From Zelopaecilomyces penicillatus (taxonomy: Eukaryota > Ascomycota > Sordariomycetes > Hypocreales > Pseudodiploosporaceae), in the NCBI GenBank assembly GCA_005765155.1, contig VCCP01000005.1, positions 2,852,001 to 2,916,000 of the forward strand: a stretch of 64,000 bases of DNA, written 5' to 3'. The notes beneath the pieces are model-generated. The model saw nothing but the letters and a program-made list of their open reading frames with translations, was not told the DNA's origin and made no database searches. The number at the start of each line of letters is the position of its first letter. Position 1 is the first letter of the stretch. Position numbers and translations under genes: made by a program. Positions 24,680 to 37,200 of the stretch are shown here, one piece after another.

Positions 24680-24876
24680 CTTTTATATTATAATAGTAGG
24701 TTTAATTTATAATAGTTAAGCAGAATAAGGATAATTGTATTTAGGTATTATTATTATAAAAGACTATTACTTGCTTTATCTATATTATAATAGTGAAAGC
24801 AAGCCAAGAAGTACTATATACCTAGGGATTATATATTATTCTAGGTATATATATCTTATACCTTATAATCCTATTA
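24680..24876 (-). repeat. LTR of B-type Gypsy element (minus strand)
   Basis: About 197 bp. Inverted, it aligns along its length with the B LTRs at 27636-27832 and 46771-46962. It ends CCTTATAATCCTATTA at 24876. It keeps more G and C (GAAAGCAAGCCAAGAAGTAC) than the other two copies, so it is less RIP-mutated and the best template for the family LTR. The left edge is uncertain by about 10 bases. Confidence 0.75.
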
Positions 24877-27635
24877 TATATATATTTTTAAAAATAATAA
24901 TAAAATTATAATTTAATATTATTAAACTTTTTATAATTTTAAAAATATCTTTTAATAAAGAATCTTTTAAAGCTAATTATAATTTAATAGATATTTAAAA
25001 GAAAATAATATTTTTATTTTTTCTTTTATATTAGTTTTAAGATCTAGCTTTTTAAATATTCTTAAATTAAATTAATTATTATTCTTAAAATTAATAATTT
25101 AAAAGATTAATAATTAAGAATAAAGATTTTTTAATATAAAAAAAAAGATTTTAATTTTTTTTAATTTTTTTTATTTATTTAATAATAAAATATAATAAAT
25201 AAAAAGTTGATTAATTTAAATATAATTTTATTTTATTAAATAATATTATTCTTTTTATTTTTAAATATAATAAAAAAATCTTTAATTTAATTTAAAAATT
25301 AAAAAAGATTTTTAAAAATATATAAGATTAAAATAATTTATTTTATTTATTAATTTATTAAATATTTTTATTATTTAATATAAAATTAAGATATTTATTT
25401 TAAGATTAATAAATATTTTAAAATATTTTTTTTATATCTTTTTTAGATAAAAAATAGTTTTTAATATCTTAAAAAAGTATTTTTAAGATCTTTATTTAAT
25501 TTTAAAATAATTAAAAAAGATATTATTAATAATATTATTTTTTAATAAGAAAAATAATCTTTAAAAATAATCTTATATTAATAAAAGTTTTTTTTAAAAA
25601 AAAAATCTTATAAAAGCTTTTTTTAATTTTAATTAAGCTTAATAATATTAAATAGATTCTTTTTTATATAATTAAATTATAATAAAAATATTTAAATCTT
25701 TTAAGGCTTTTTTTTATTATTTTTATAAGATTAGTAATAATAGTTTTAAGATGAGATCTTATTATATATTATTATTTTAAATAAAATTAAAAGCTATTTT
25801 TTATATTTTAATCTTTTTTATTTTATAGATTTATTTAGTTTAAATTAAACTTTATATTAAATCTGAATATTTATTTTTATATAGCTTTCTTTATAAATAA
25901 GGATTTATATAAATAAAATACTTCTTTCTAATATAAATAAGTTTAATAAAAAGGATTTATTATTTATAAGTTATTAATATATTATAATTTTTTATAAATA
26001 ATTAAATTAAACTATTTTATCTTATATTATTAATTATTAAATATTAAATAAATTATATTCTTTTATTTTATTTTATTTTAATTATTAATTTCTTTATTTA
26101 TTTAATAATTAAAAAATATCTTTATTAAAAAATAAATATTTATAGTTTTTTAAAAATAATAATTTAATATTTAAAATCTTTTTTATTTAATAAGATATAA
26201 TCTAAATAAAATCTCTAGTTTTATTATTAAAAGGTATTTAAGTTAATAAAAAAGAAAATTAAAAATAAATATAAAAAATATTTCTATTAATATTTTAAAA
26301 AATATTTTAAAGTATAAGAAAAGTATTATTAAGAAAATATATTAATTAAAAGTATTTTATATTTATATAGGGTTAATATTATTTAAAGAGTTTATAATTA
26401 TATTAAAGCTATTTTATATTAAATTTAAGCCTATTAAAATTATATTAATAAATTAAATATAATCTTATTTTTTTAAAGAAATAATTTTATAAAATAAAAG
26501 GATAATAAATTCTCAATATTAGCTTTAATTAATATATATATATAAATATAATCTTTTTCTTTTAATAAAAATTTTAATAATAACTTTATTATTTATAAAT
26601 TTAAGCTTTTATATTATTAAATATATTAGACTTAAATAATAAAATATATATTAAGAATTTAATAAGCTTTTAATTATATTCTTAAATAATTAAAGGTTTT
26701 TAATAATATATTAAATATCTTATAAAAAATAAGAAATAATAGTTTTATTAATTTTAATATAATATTAATTTATTAAAATATATATAAAAAACTATATAAA
26801 ATATATAATAATAAATATTATAAGAAATTAAAGATAATATCCCTTTAATATTATTATTATTTTATATAATATTATATAATAAAAAGCCTTATAATCTAGC
26901 TTAAAATACTATATAAAAATATATAAATACTTAATAAAGAATATAAGAAAATAATATTAATTAAGCTTATTATATAGCCTTATATATAGCTTTAAATAAT
27001 ACTAAATAATATTAAATAACTTTAAATAGTCTTTTTTTATATAGAAAAAATAATTATAAAAATAATATATTATAATATTATTAATTTATATTATATTATA
27101 TTAAATTAATATAATATTAATAAGTAAATATATCTTATTTATTAATATATTATTAAAGTATTCTATTATTTTAAACTTTAGAATATTTTAAGAATCTTTA
27201 AATTAAATAAAAGATATATCTTTTAATTAATTATTTAAATATACCCTAGATAAAGATTATATTAATAATTAATTTAAATAAAGCTTTTTTAAATAATATA
27301 ATTTATTTATAATTTTATAATCTTTATAATATTTAATTATTTTTTTAATAAATATTATTTAATAATAAATAAAAGTTTTTAAATATTAAAAATAATATTA
27401 TAAAGAAAAAGATATTAATAATATAAAATTAATTAATAAAAATAATAAAAATAAAAGAAATATTAATAAAGTATTAATTATAAATAATTAAAGATTAAAT
27501 AAGAAATTATAATAAGCTATATATATTTTTAATATTATAAAAAAATAATATATTTATATTAAATATAAAGAATCTATATTTAAAAATAAAAAGAAAATTA
27601 ATATTAAGGTTTATTAATTTATTTTAAATTCTTTA
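24877..27635. other. Unassigned RIP-degraded DNA
   Basis: Extremely AT-rich sequence lying between two B-type LTRs that point away from each other. No readable domain, array or terminal repeat was found. It may hold a decayed element older than both neighbours. Confidence 0.5.
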
Positions 27636-27832
27636 TAATAGAATTATAAGATATAAAGATATTTATATTTAAAATAATATATAATACTTAAATATATAAT
27701 ACTTTTTAATTTATTTTTATTATTATAATATAAATAAAATAAATAATAATCCTTTATAATAATAATAATAAATCTAATTATTCTTATTTTATTTAATTAT
27801 TATAAATTAAATCTATTATTATAATTCTATTA
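27636..27832 (+). repeat. 5' LTR of element B
   Basis: 197 bp, starting TAATAGAATTATAAG and ending TTATAATTCTATTA. The ends are inverted copies of each other. Canonical LTR ends are TG...CA; here both have become TA...TA, as RIP would produce. It aligns with 46771-46962 and inversely with 24680-24876. Confidence 0.78.
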
Positions 27833-29931
27833 TTTCTTTATATAATTATCTAAAATAAATATAATTATATTATATAAAACCTTAATATAAAAGAGATAAG
27901 AATTAAAAGAAATATCTTTAGAATATTTAAATAATATTAATTAAAATACCCTAGCTTTAAATAAACCCTTTAATTAAAAATAATTAATTATAAAAAAATC
28001 TGAAATATAATTAAAACTTTAATAAAAGATTATTTAAAAATAATAATACTAGATTAATAATCTTTTTTTAATATTTTAAATAAAAATATAATTAAAAATC
28101 TAATAAAATAATAATAATTTTAATTATAATATAAAGCCTATAAAATTAATTTTAATTATTTATTTATTATATAAGGAATTATTAAAAAATTAGAAAAGCT
28201 AGAAAAATAATTTAGATTATTATTTTTAAAAAAATAAAAATATATATTATAATTTAAAAACTTAGATTAATAAGATAATTAATAAGATAATTAATAAGAT
28301 AATTAATAATATAAATTAAAAATTTTAAAAGCTATTAAATATAGAGTTTTAAAAAATTCTTTAATAAAAAGATATTAATTTATAATTAAATTAAAATATA
28401 TTTATTATATAAATTAAATATCTATTTAAGAAGTCTAGTTTTTAAATCATAGATATTTATTTAATATATAATTCTTTAATATAAAGATTTAATTAATTAT
28501 AAGATTTCTTTTTAATTTTAAAATATTAAAAGGCTTATATAAAGCTTATAAAGATATAATTAATATTATTTTTCTTTATTAAGTTTTAATTATTATTTTA
28601 AATTAATATAAAGATAAATAATAAAGAACTTTTAATAATATTTAAAGAAATAATTAAGGTTATAGAATAGTTAAAAGAAAACTATATAATAAAAAGATAA
28701 TTATAAGATTAATAAAAAGAGAATAATAAAATCTAATATATTATTTAAAAAGAAATCTAAATAAATAAAATAGGTTTAATATAATTAAAAAGCTTATTAA
28801 TATAATAATATATAAAAGAAAAATAATTAATATTATATAAATTTTATTTAATTATAAAGAAGATTATTTTAACCCTATATTCTAAAATAAAAGCTTAAAT
28901 TTAAATTAATTAATAAAATTAAGCCTATTTTAAATAAAAAAAGAAGAGCTATTATAATTAATAAAATTTATTTATTACTTTTATAATAATCCTGATTATA
29001 TAATAAGATATTACTTAAAGGGTATTATAAATATAATAAATAAGATATTATTTTAAAACTAAAAAAATAATAATTAATATAATTTAAAAAAATGATATTA
29101 ATTAAAATAAGCCTTGTAGCTTTAATTAAAGAAATAAAGATTAATATAATTATTTATTTTTATATTTTAATAATAATTAAAAAATAAAATATTATTAAAA
29201 TATAAATAAATCTTAATATATATTTAAAATTAGATTTAATTAATAAAATATTTATAAGAAAAAATAAATTAAAATAAATATTTATTAAAAAAATCCTTTT
29301 TTGAAAGTATTAAATAAAGGATATATTTATATTTATAATATTTAGAAAATATTTATTATATTTATTTATTTAAAGGGTTTATCTAGGAATTTATTTATAT
29401 TTATTTAAAGATTAATTATAATCTAGAAAAAAAAGGAAATTCTATTCTATTTAAAATATTAATATTATAAAAATATTAAATATATTTAAGTATATATAAT
29501 AATTTTTAATAATTTAAATAAGTTTAAAATAAAATAGAAATACTATAAATTTATAAATTTATAAAGATTTATTAAAATAAATTAATTATTTTTTTAATTA
29601 TTTATTTAAATAAATTAATATTTCTATTAAAAGAGAAATAAATAAAAGGATTTTAAGATATTAATAAATTATTATTAAAATTATATAATTTCCTTTATAT
29701 TTTTAATTTAATAATACTAGAATATTATTTATATATAAAATAGTAGATTATATTATTAATCTATTATTAAATAAAATCCTATTATATAATATTATTTATC
29801 TTTTATTATAATAAGAATTATAAAAACTATAAAAATATCTTAATAAAAGCTAATTATTTAAATATATATATGCCTTTAAAAGCCTTATAAATATATTAAT
29901 TCCTTTTATATTTAAAAAAAATAAAACTCTT

Positions 29932-30270
29932 AGATTATATATAGATTATTAAGATTTTAATAGGGTTCTAAAAAAGAATTATTATACTTTAATCTTTATT
30001 ATAAAAACTTTAAATAAAATTATAAATATTAAATTTTTCTAAAAAATTAATATTAAAGATATTTATTATTAAATTAAAATTTAAAATAAAATAGCTTTTT
30101 AAATATATTATAAATACTATAAATATCTAATAATACCCTTTAATTTAATTAATATATTAATAATATTTTAGTATTATATTTATAAAATATTAAATAAATT
30201 AATTAATATAATCTATATTATTATTTTAATAATAGTTTAATTCTTTTTAAAATATATAAAGAATATATAA
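29932..30270 (+). pseudogene. Gypsy reverse transcriptase fossil in B
   Basis: Frame from 29932 reads RLYIDY*DFNRVLKKNYY, matching the Ty3/Gypsy RLCVDYRxLNxVTxKNRYP block. It continues with FF*KINIKDIYY*IKI, then KYLIIPFNLINILIIF (about 30110-30172), corresponding to the VMPFGLTNAPATFQ block, and a degraded YLDDIL block before about 30245. Every replaced residue fits C-to-T or G-to-A change. Non-functional. Confidence 0.88.
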
Positions 30271-31681
30271 AATATATCAAATAAATATTATAAAGATTAA
30301 AGGCTATAGAATTATATATTAATCTAAAGAAATATTAATTTTATAAAAAAATAATAAAGTTTTTAGATTTTATTTTATTCTTAAAAGGAATAATAATAAA
30401 TCTAAATAAAATTATAATAATTATAAAATAATAAAAGCTAAAAACCTATAAAAAATATAAATCTTTCTTAGCTTTAAATATTTTTATTAAAGATTTATTT
30501 ATTAATATTCTAGTATTATAATAATATTAAATACTTTATTAAAAAAAAATATTAATAAAAAAAAGCTAAAGAAAATTATTTTAAATCCTATTAAATAATA
30601 AGCTTTTCTTAGGCTTAGAAATATATTTTAAAAAGTATTATTATTTTATTATTTTAATTTATAATATTAAATATATTTTAAGATTATTTTATTTATATTT
30701 ATAATAATAGATATTATATTATAATAGAATAATAATTCTATATAATATCTTATAGCTTTTTAATCTTAAAAGTTTATATTAATAAAAACTAATTATAATA
30801 CTTTTAATCAAAGGATATTTATTATTATTTATTTATTTTAATATTTATAAAGGTATATAAAAGGGTTTATAAAATAAATAAAGATATTATTTAATTATTA
30901 AAACCTTAAATCTTTTATATCTTAAATAATATTATTAAAAAGATAAGCTAGGTAATATATAATATAAATATAATATAATTTTATTATTAAATATTAATTA
31001 AATAAATTAAATCTAATAAATCTAATAAATACTTTATTAAAATATCTAGATTATAGATATAAAGCTTTAAATAATATAGATTTATTTTTTATATTATAAT
31101 CTAGATTTATAAAATCTATTATAATTAATTAAGATAATAATAATCTTTTATTAAAGAATTATTTAGATTTCTTTTTATAAATAAAATCTATAATAAATTA
31201 TAAATAAAGAATTCTATTAAAAATAATAAAAAATATATTTTTATAAGAAATATTTTATAATATAAATATTTCTTAATCTTTATAAAGACTTATTAAAAAT
31301 ATTTAATCTAATAATAAAAAGATAGATTAATAAAAGATAGATTTATTATAAAGAAAGGATAATAATAATATTAAATACTAATTAATAGATATATATAATT
31401 TTATTTAATCTAAGAATTATATTTATATTTTAAAAGAATTATCTTTAAAAAATAAGCTATTTTAGCTTTATTATAATAACCCTTTATTTATATATTTTAA
31501 TATTAATTATATTTTAAAGTAATTATAATAAAGGTTTTAATAATAGCTTATAAATAAAGATATTAAAAGATATATTATAAGCTATAATATTTATTAAGAT
31601 ATAATATTATAATATTATTAATTATATAAATACCTAGATTCTTTATTAATATCTATATAATTATAAGAATAAATCTTAATA

Positions 31682-32015
31682 GATTTTATTATTAAATTAT
31701 TATTAATAGTTTTTAATTAAAAAAAGATAAATTTAATATTAATTATTATTAATAAATATATTAAAAATACCTTATATTTTAATATATATATAATAATAAT
31801 AATAAAACTAATTAAATTATTTTATAATAAGATAGAATTATATTATAAAGTATTTAAAGATATTATATTAAATAAAAAATTAATTTTTATAAGCTAGTTT
31901 TAATTAGAATTATATTTTATTTTATAAATAAAATATTATCTTTTAATAATATTTTATTTATAAATAAATAATTAAATAAAAAGGATAAATTAAATACTAA
32001 AATATTATTTTTAAT
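31682..32015 (+). pseudogene. Gypsy integrase core fossil in B
   Basis: Frame from 31682 reads DFIIKLLLIVF, then LILIIINKYIKN (the DRxTK block), ELYYKVFKDIILNK (the YGxPxxIxSDRG block, second catalytic Asp region), then LEL at about 31910. A degraded STAxHPQTDGQTER block follows at about 31955-31995, where the third catalytic residue region starts. It is the retroviral-type integrase (rve) core of Ty3/Gypsy. Stops stand at expected Gln and Trp codons. Confidence 0.87.
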
Positions 32016-32539
32016 ACTTTATAATAAAGAAATAAATAATCTAACTATCTTTATTTTATAAAATATAATTTATATATAATTTAATAAAATCCTTAATAAT
32101 AAGCTTCTTATTATATAAGGCTATAATAAGCTATAATCCAGATTTTAAAATAATTAATAAAGATAATAGAATAATATAAATTCTTATAATTAAATCCTAT
32201 ATTAGAATTCTAATTAAAATATAAAAAGATTAAAAAATAATTAATAAAATATATTTATTTATAGATTTCAAATAAGAATCCTTAATTATATTTAATATTA
32301 AAAATTTAAAATTTAAAATAAAATATAAGCTAATATTATACTTTATCAATCTATTTAAAGTATTATAGCTTCTTAAAATATAATATATTAATTAATTTTA
32401 TTTAATTAATATATAAGGTTTTATAATACTTTTTATATTAATTTATTTAAATCTTAGAAAAAATAATAAAATAATAATTTAAATACTTTATCTATATTAA
32501 AGCTTTAAAAAAAAAAAAATAGGAAATTAAAGAAATTAA

Positions 32540-33000
32540 CGATTAAGCTATAATAAAAGATAAATAATATTATTTAATTAAATAAAAGGATTAATCTTTA
32601 AAATATAATTAATAGATTATAATAAAAGTTATTAATATATTAAAGGTATTAATAGCTTTTAATAAAATATTGATAGAGAAGTTATAAAAAGTTATTAAAA
32701 AGTTATTAAAAAAGAATTAAAAGCTTAATAAAATAAAATAATAATTATATTATATTTTAATTTAAATAATAAGATATATCTTTAAATCTATTATAAATAA
32801 ATAATAGATTTTATAAAATAAAAATTAATAAAAAATAAAAACAAAAAAAACCAATAATAGACTAAAATACTAATTAAATATACTTATATTTATAAAGAAA
32901 TAATAATAAAGCTTAAATAATATTAAAGTATAATTTAAATATTTATCTATTATTTATTATATAAATAAATAATAATTATATAAGATAATTTATTAAATAA
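32540..33000 (+). repeat. Segment resembling repeat D, inside the 3' part of B
   Basis: TTATTTAATTAAATAAAAGGA followed by TTTAAAATATAATTAATAG-like sequence resembles repeat D at 47160-47220. Several AAAAGTTATTA repeats occur at 32680-32720. Whether this is a D insertion or chance sharing between AT-rich sequences is unclear. Confidence 0.4.
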
Positions 33001-33353
33001 TAAAGCTTTTATTATTTTCTTATAAATATAAGATCTAGCCCTTTTTTAAAATAATTAATTTATCTTTAAAAAAGGCTTTTATAAGCCTTTATTATTTAAT
33101 ATTCTATTAATATTAATATATTAATAAAACCTAATAATACTATTTTTAATAAAACTTATAATTAAATTAAAAATCTCTTTAAACTAATATTAAATATAAA
33201 TAAAAGTATTCTTTTATTAATTAATAAAAGAATTATATATAGCCTTTATAAGACTATATTCTTTAAAAGGAATAATAAGATTAAACTTATATTAATATAT
33301 TATTAAAAGATTAATAAGAAAATCTAATTAATTAATTAAATCTTAGGTATTAT

Positions 33354-34213
33354 TTTAATAACTAGTTTAAACACACCCCCTTATTAATTATTATTGCAAT
33401 TTACAGTATAAAGTTATAACTAAAGCTAGTAGCAATAGCAGTGAAAGAAAGGCAGCGAATAGTTATCCAGAGTAAAGTCTATAGAAAAGAAGAAAGAAGT
33501 GATTGAATTGCCGATAGAGAAAGAAAGCAGGATTCAACTAGGAATCTAGCTATCTTATATATCTAAATAATACTAGGATTATTTGGAATTATTTAAGAAT
33601 TCCAAATAATATTTCTTTAGATTTCTAAGCATTCCAAATAATAAGAAAGGGAGAGGTATAAGGGATAAGCCCTTATTTTACTAGTCTAGCCCGATATAGC
33701 AGGTCAGGCTGCACGGGCTTTTTAGGTCTTATAGCAGGTCAGGCTGCTACCTTATAGCAGGTCTGGCTGCTAGGGCTATAGCAGGTTTAGCTGCTAAGCT
33801 ATAGTAGGTCTAGCTACTAGTCTTATAACAGGTCAGGCTGTTATATAAAACCCACTTATTTTAACAATTATATAAGCTGTATTTAAAGGGATTAAACTAT
33901 ATAAATAAATAATCTATACCTAGATTATTTATATATAAGCAGGATTATTAAATTTAAGTTTTTCTCTCTTCAATCTAAGAACTTTCTAATATATTTAAAA
34001 AACTAGCTATTAAAAAAGCTATCTTTTTTATCTAATTAATTATAGAATAATTAATTAATCCCTTAAGTTTATTTTATTATATTATTACTTTATAGCTTTT
34101 CTTACCTATTTAATCCTTATAAATTATATTAATTATATAATTACCTTAAAATCATCTTTTAATTTTATAAATAGTATTAGTATTATTATATATATTATTT
34201 TCTCTTTATTAAA
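33354..34213 (+). repeat. 5' LTR of L1, interrupted by S1
   Basis: LTR sequence runs 33354-33391 and resumes at 33867-34213. With S1 and one target duplication removed it is 380 bp, the same as the 3' LTR. It starts TTTAATAACTAGTTTAAAC and ends TTTATTAAA. Confidence 0.82.
33392..33866 (-). mobile_element. S1: solo LTR with six hairpin repeats
   Basis: 475 bp. On the minus strand it starts TGTTAAAATAAGTGGG (33866 downward) and ends TTGCAATA at 33392, where CA has become TA. The 5-bp target duplication ATTAT is at 33387-33391 and 33867-33871, and removing S1 restores the uninterrupted L LTR. It contains six units of the form AGCAGGTCAGGCTGCT at 33698, 33733, 33756, 33780, 33803 and 33828, and a perfect 13-bp hairpin ATTATTTGGAATT / AATTCCAAATAAT (33578-33590, 33598-33610). 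It is far less RIP-mutated than L1. No internal region of the S element was seen, so it is a solo LTR. Confidence 0.87.
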
Positions 34214-37200
34214 ATTAATAATTAAGATAAAGAAATATCTTATTTATTTTATTATTAAAAGGATTAATTAATACTAGATTAATAATATAATATATTTAAA
34301 GGTATTTTTAAGCTATTATAAGGATTAATTTAAAAAGAATTATTATAAATATCCTTATAAAATCTTTTAATTAATATAATTAAAGATATCTTTAAGAATA
34401 ATAACTTAAAAATCTAAAAATAAAAAAGCTAAACTTAATTATTAAAAGATCTAAAATCTATAAAATAAGGATATTATATACTATCCTAATTAAATAATAA
34501 GATATTATTAATTTCTTTTTTACTATAATCTAATATTATAGAATATTAAACTATTTAAAGAAAAAAATATAAAAATATTTGATTCTAAAATAAACATTTA
34601 TTTAAAATATATATAAAAAATAATTTATATATTAATATTAAATTAAAAAAATAAAATACCTTAAATTTATTAAATTTATTTAATTAAAATATAAATAAAT
34701 ATAAAAAGAATTATTATAATTAATTAATTTATATAACTTTTAATATTAATTATTTGATTAATAATAAATAGTATTAATTATATATTAATCCTTAATTTTA
34801 TTTTTTATATTATAGATTAATATTTTAATAATTTAATTAATCTTAGAAAATATTTTTTATCTTTTTTCTTTTTTTATAAATCTTATCCTTAATATTAAAA
34901 AGCTTTTTATTTAAAAATAATCTTAATATTTTAGAAATAAAATATTATTTAATTATAATAATATAGGAATTATTATTATTAATTTAAATATAATACCTTT
35001 TCTTAAAAAAAGATTTTATCCTAATATTATAATATAATTAAACAGATATTATTATTTAAATATTAAGCTAATTCCTTTTTAAATTAAATATTTAAATACC
35101 TTTATAAATAAAAGCTTTTATTATTTTTTAATATTTTTAATATATTATTAATTCTTAATTTAAATAAATATTCTTTATATTATAAAAAAAGATTTTTAAA
35201 TAGCTTTAATTTTATTATTAAAATCCTTATTTCTAAAACTATTATTCTTAATATTCTTACTTTAAATTATTCTTCATTTAATATAATATTTATTATAAAT
35301 TCTAATAACTCTTCTTTTAATAAATCAAGCTTATAATTAATTAATTAATTAAAAGATAATATTATTAAAAGCTTTTAATAAAATATTATTTAAATTAATA
35401 TTATTCTTTTTAATAATCTTAAAGATATTTTTATTATAAATAAATCTAAAAGATATATTATTAATCTTAAGTTTATTAAATACTTTAATAGAATTAATAT
35501 TATTAAATATCTTTTAAATTATAAGCTTAAGAAAAAAAAATATAATTAATATTTATTAGAATATTATTTAAAGATTTATTTATAATCTTTTATAGATAGA
35601 AGTTAAAAAAGTATTAAAGAATTATTTTTTTAAAAAAAACTTATAATAACTAAGATTATATAAAGATTATTTGAAAGTATTTAAATAATAATACCTAAAA
35701 TCTATTAAAGATATTCTAGATTAACTTAATAAATATAGATTTTATATTTTTTAATATAATTAAAATTAAAAGGATTTAAAACTATTATCTTATATATTAT
35801 ATAAGATTATATTAATAAGGCTTTTTATTAAAATTATTTAAATAAATTTTATTAATAATCCTTATAAACTTAAAAAGATATTATATAAATAGCTTTAAGG
35901 ATACTTTAATAATTAAATAATAATTAAACTAGCTATTAAATAATATAAGATTTTTAATAATCTTAAAAACTAGATAAATATAATTATTATTAAAATAATA
36001 CTTAATTAAATTATTATAATAAAGAATCTAATTATATAGGATTTTAACTTTAAAGAAAAGTTCTTTTTAATAATTATTAAAACTATACCCTTTAAAGTTA
36101 AGCTAATAAATATATAGAAATTAATTAAGCTTATTTATAACCTTAAGATTAATATAATTATTAATAAAGATATTATTTAAATAATTATTAAAATATAAAT
36201 AGATATTAATATAGATATTAATAAGGATTTATAGTATAAAAACTTAATAAGCTTTTTATTTAATTAAATAATATTTAATCTTAATAATAATAAGGATTTT
36301 AATATTTTTTTTTTAAAAAAAGATAAAATAAAATTAATTATTAATATTATAATTTATTAAATTATTTTCCTTTTTATTATAATAAATTAATATATAATAT
36401 TAAACTTAGATTCTATATATATAATTTATATATTAAAATATTAAATCTAGAATATATTATAGGCTAGAATATAATTCCTTTTATTATTATATAATAATTC
36501 CTTAAGATAAAAGGATACTATTAAAAGCTTATAATAGCTTAGGCTATTAATTTCTTTAATTATATAATTATATCCTTTATTCTTTTAATTAAAGTTAAAG
36601 CCTTTTAATACTTTAAATAGCTATTAGATAAATATAAAGATATAATCTTTAAAAAATATATCCTTTATCTAGGCTTTAAATAATAATCTATAAAATTATA
36701 ATACTTAAATATTATATTTAATAAAAATATAATTTAAATTTCTTTTATATTACTTTTTTAATATAAGGATATAAAGGATTAAATAATATTAATATATATA
36801 ATTAATATAAATATTAATAAAAGAAAAAGATAAAAAAATAATAATAAAGAATTAATTAAACCTTTAATTATTATATATTAAAAACCTATCTTTAAAACTA
36901 TTTTAATATTAAATAAGATAATATCTTTTAATTTCATAATTATATTTAAAAATATATTATAAATAATAGATTAAAATATAAGATTTTCTTATTATTAATT
37001 AAAGCTAAAAAAAACCCTATTTATAAAAATAATTATTATATTATTTTATATATTAATTAATCTTAATCTAGAGCTTAAAATAATTATAAGCTAGGATTTA
37101 TTAAATTAGATTAAAAATATAATAGAAATCCTTTATATTCCTAGAAATAGATTAAATAATCCTATATCTTTAATAAAACTAAAAAGTATAATATAAATAA

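Larger units (their letters stand above)
18300..24876 (-). mobile_element. Gypsy-type retrotransposon, minus strand
   Basis: The 5' LTR is at 24876-24680 and an integrase C-terminal remnant at about 20084-19693, in the order expected for Ty3/Gypsy (LTR, gag, pol, integrase). Between them, near 22340-22290 on the minus strand, a frame reading FNF*IIKKAFLKIK resembles the segment linking RT to RNase H. The 3' LTR was not found, so the left limit is a guess from the 6.6-kb size of element B. The LTR is related to the B LTRs. Heavily RIP-mutated. Confidence 0.65.

Noticed and set aside
33698..33843. CRISPR-like array (regular 23-25 bp spacing, palindromic repeats)
   Set aside because: Spacers are about 8 bases, units diverge, and the array lies inside an LTR of a eukaryotic retroelement.
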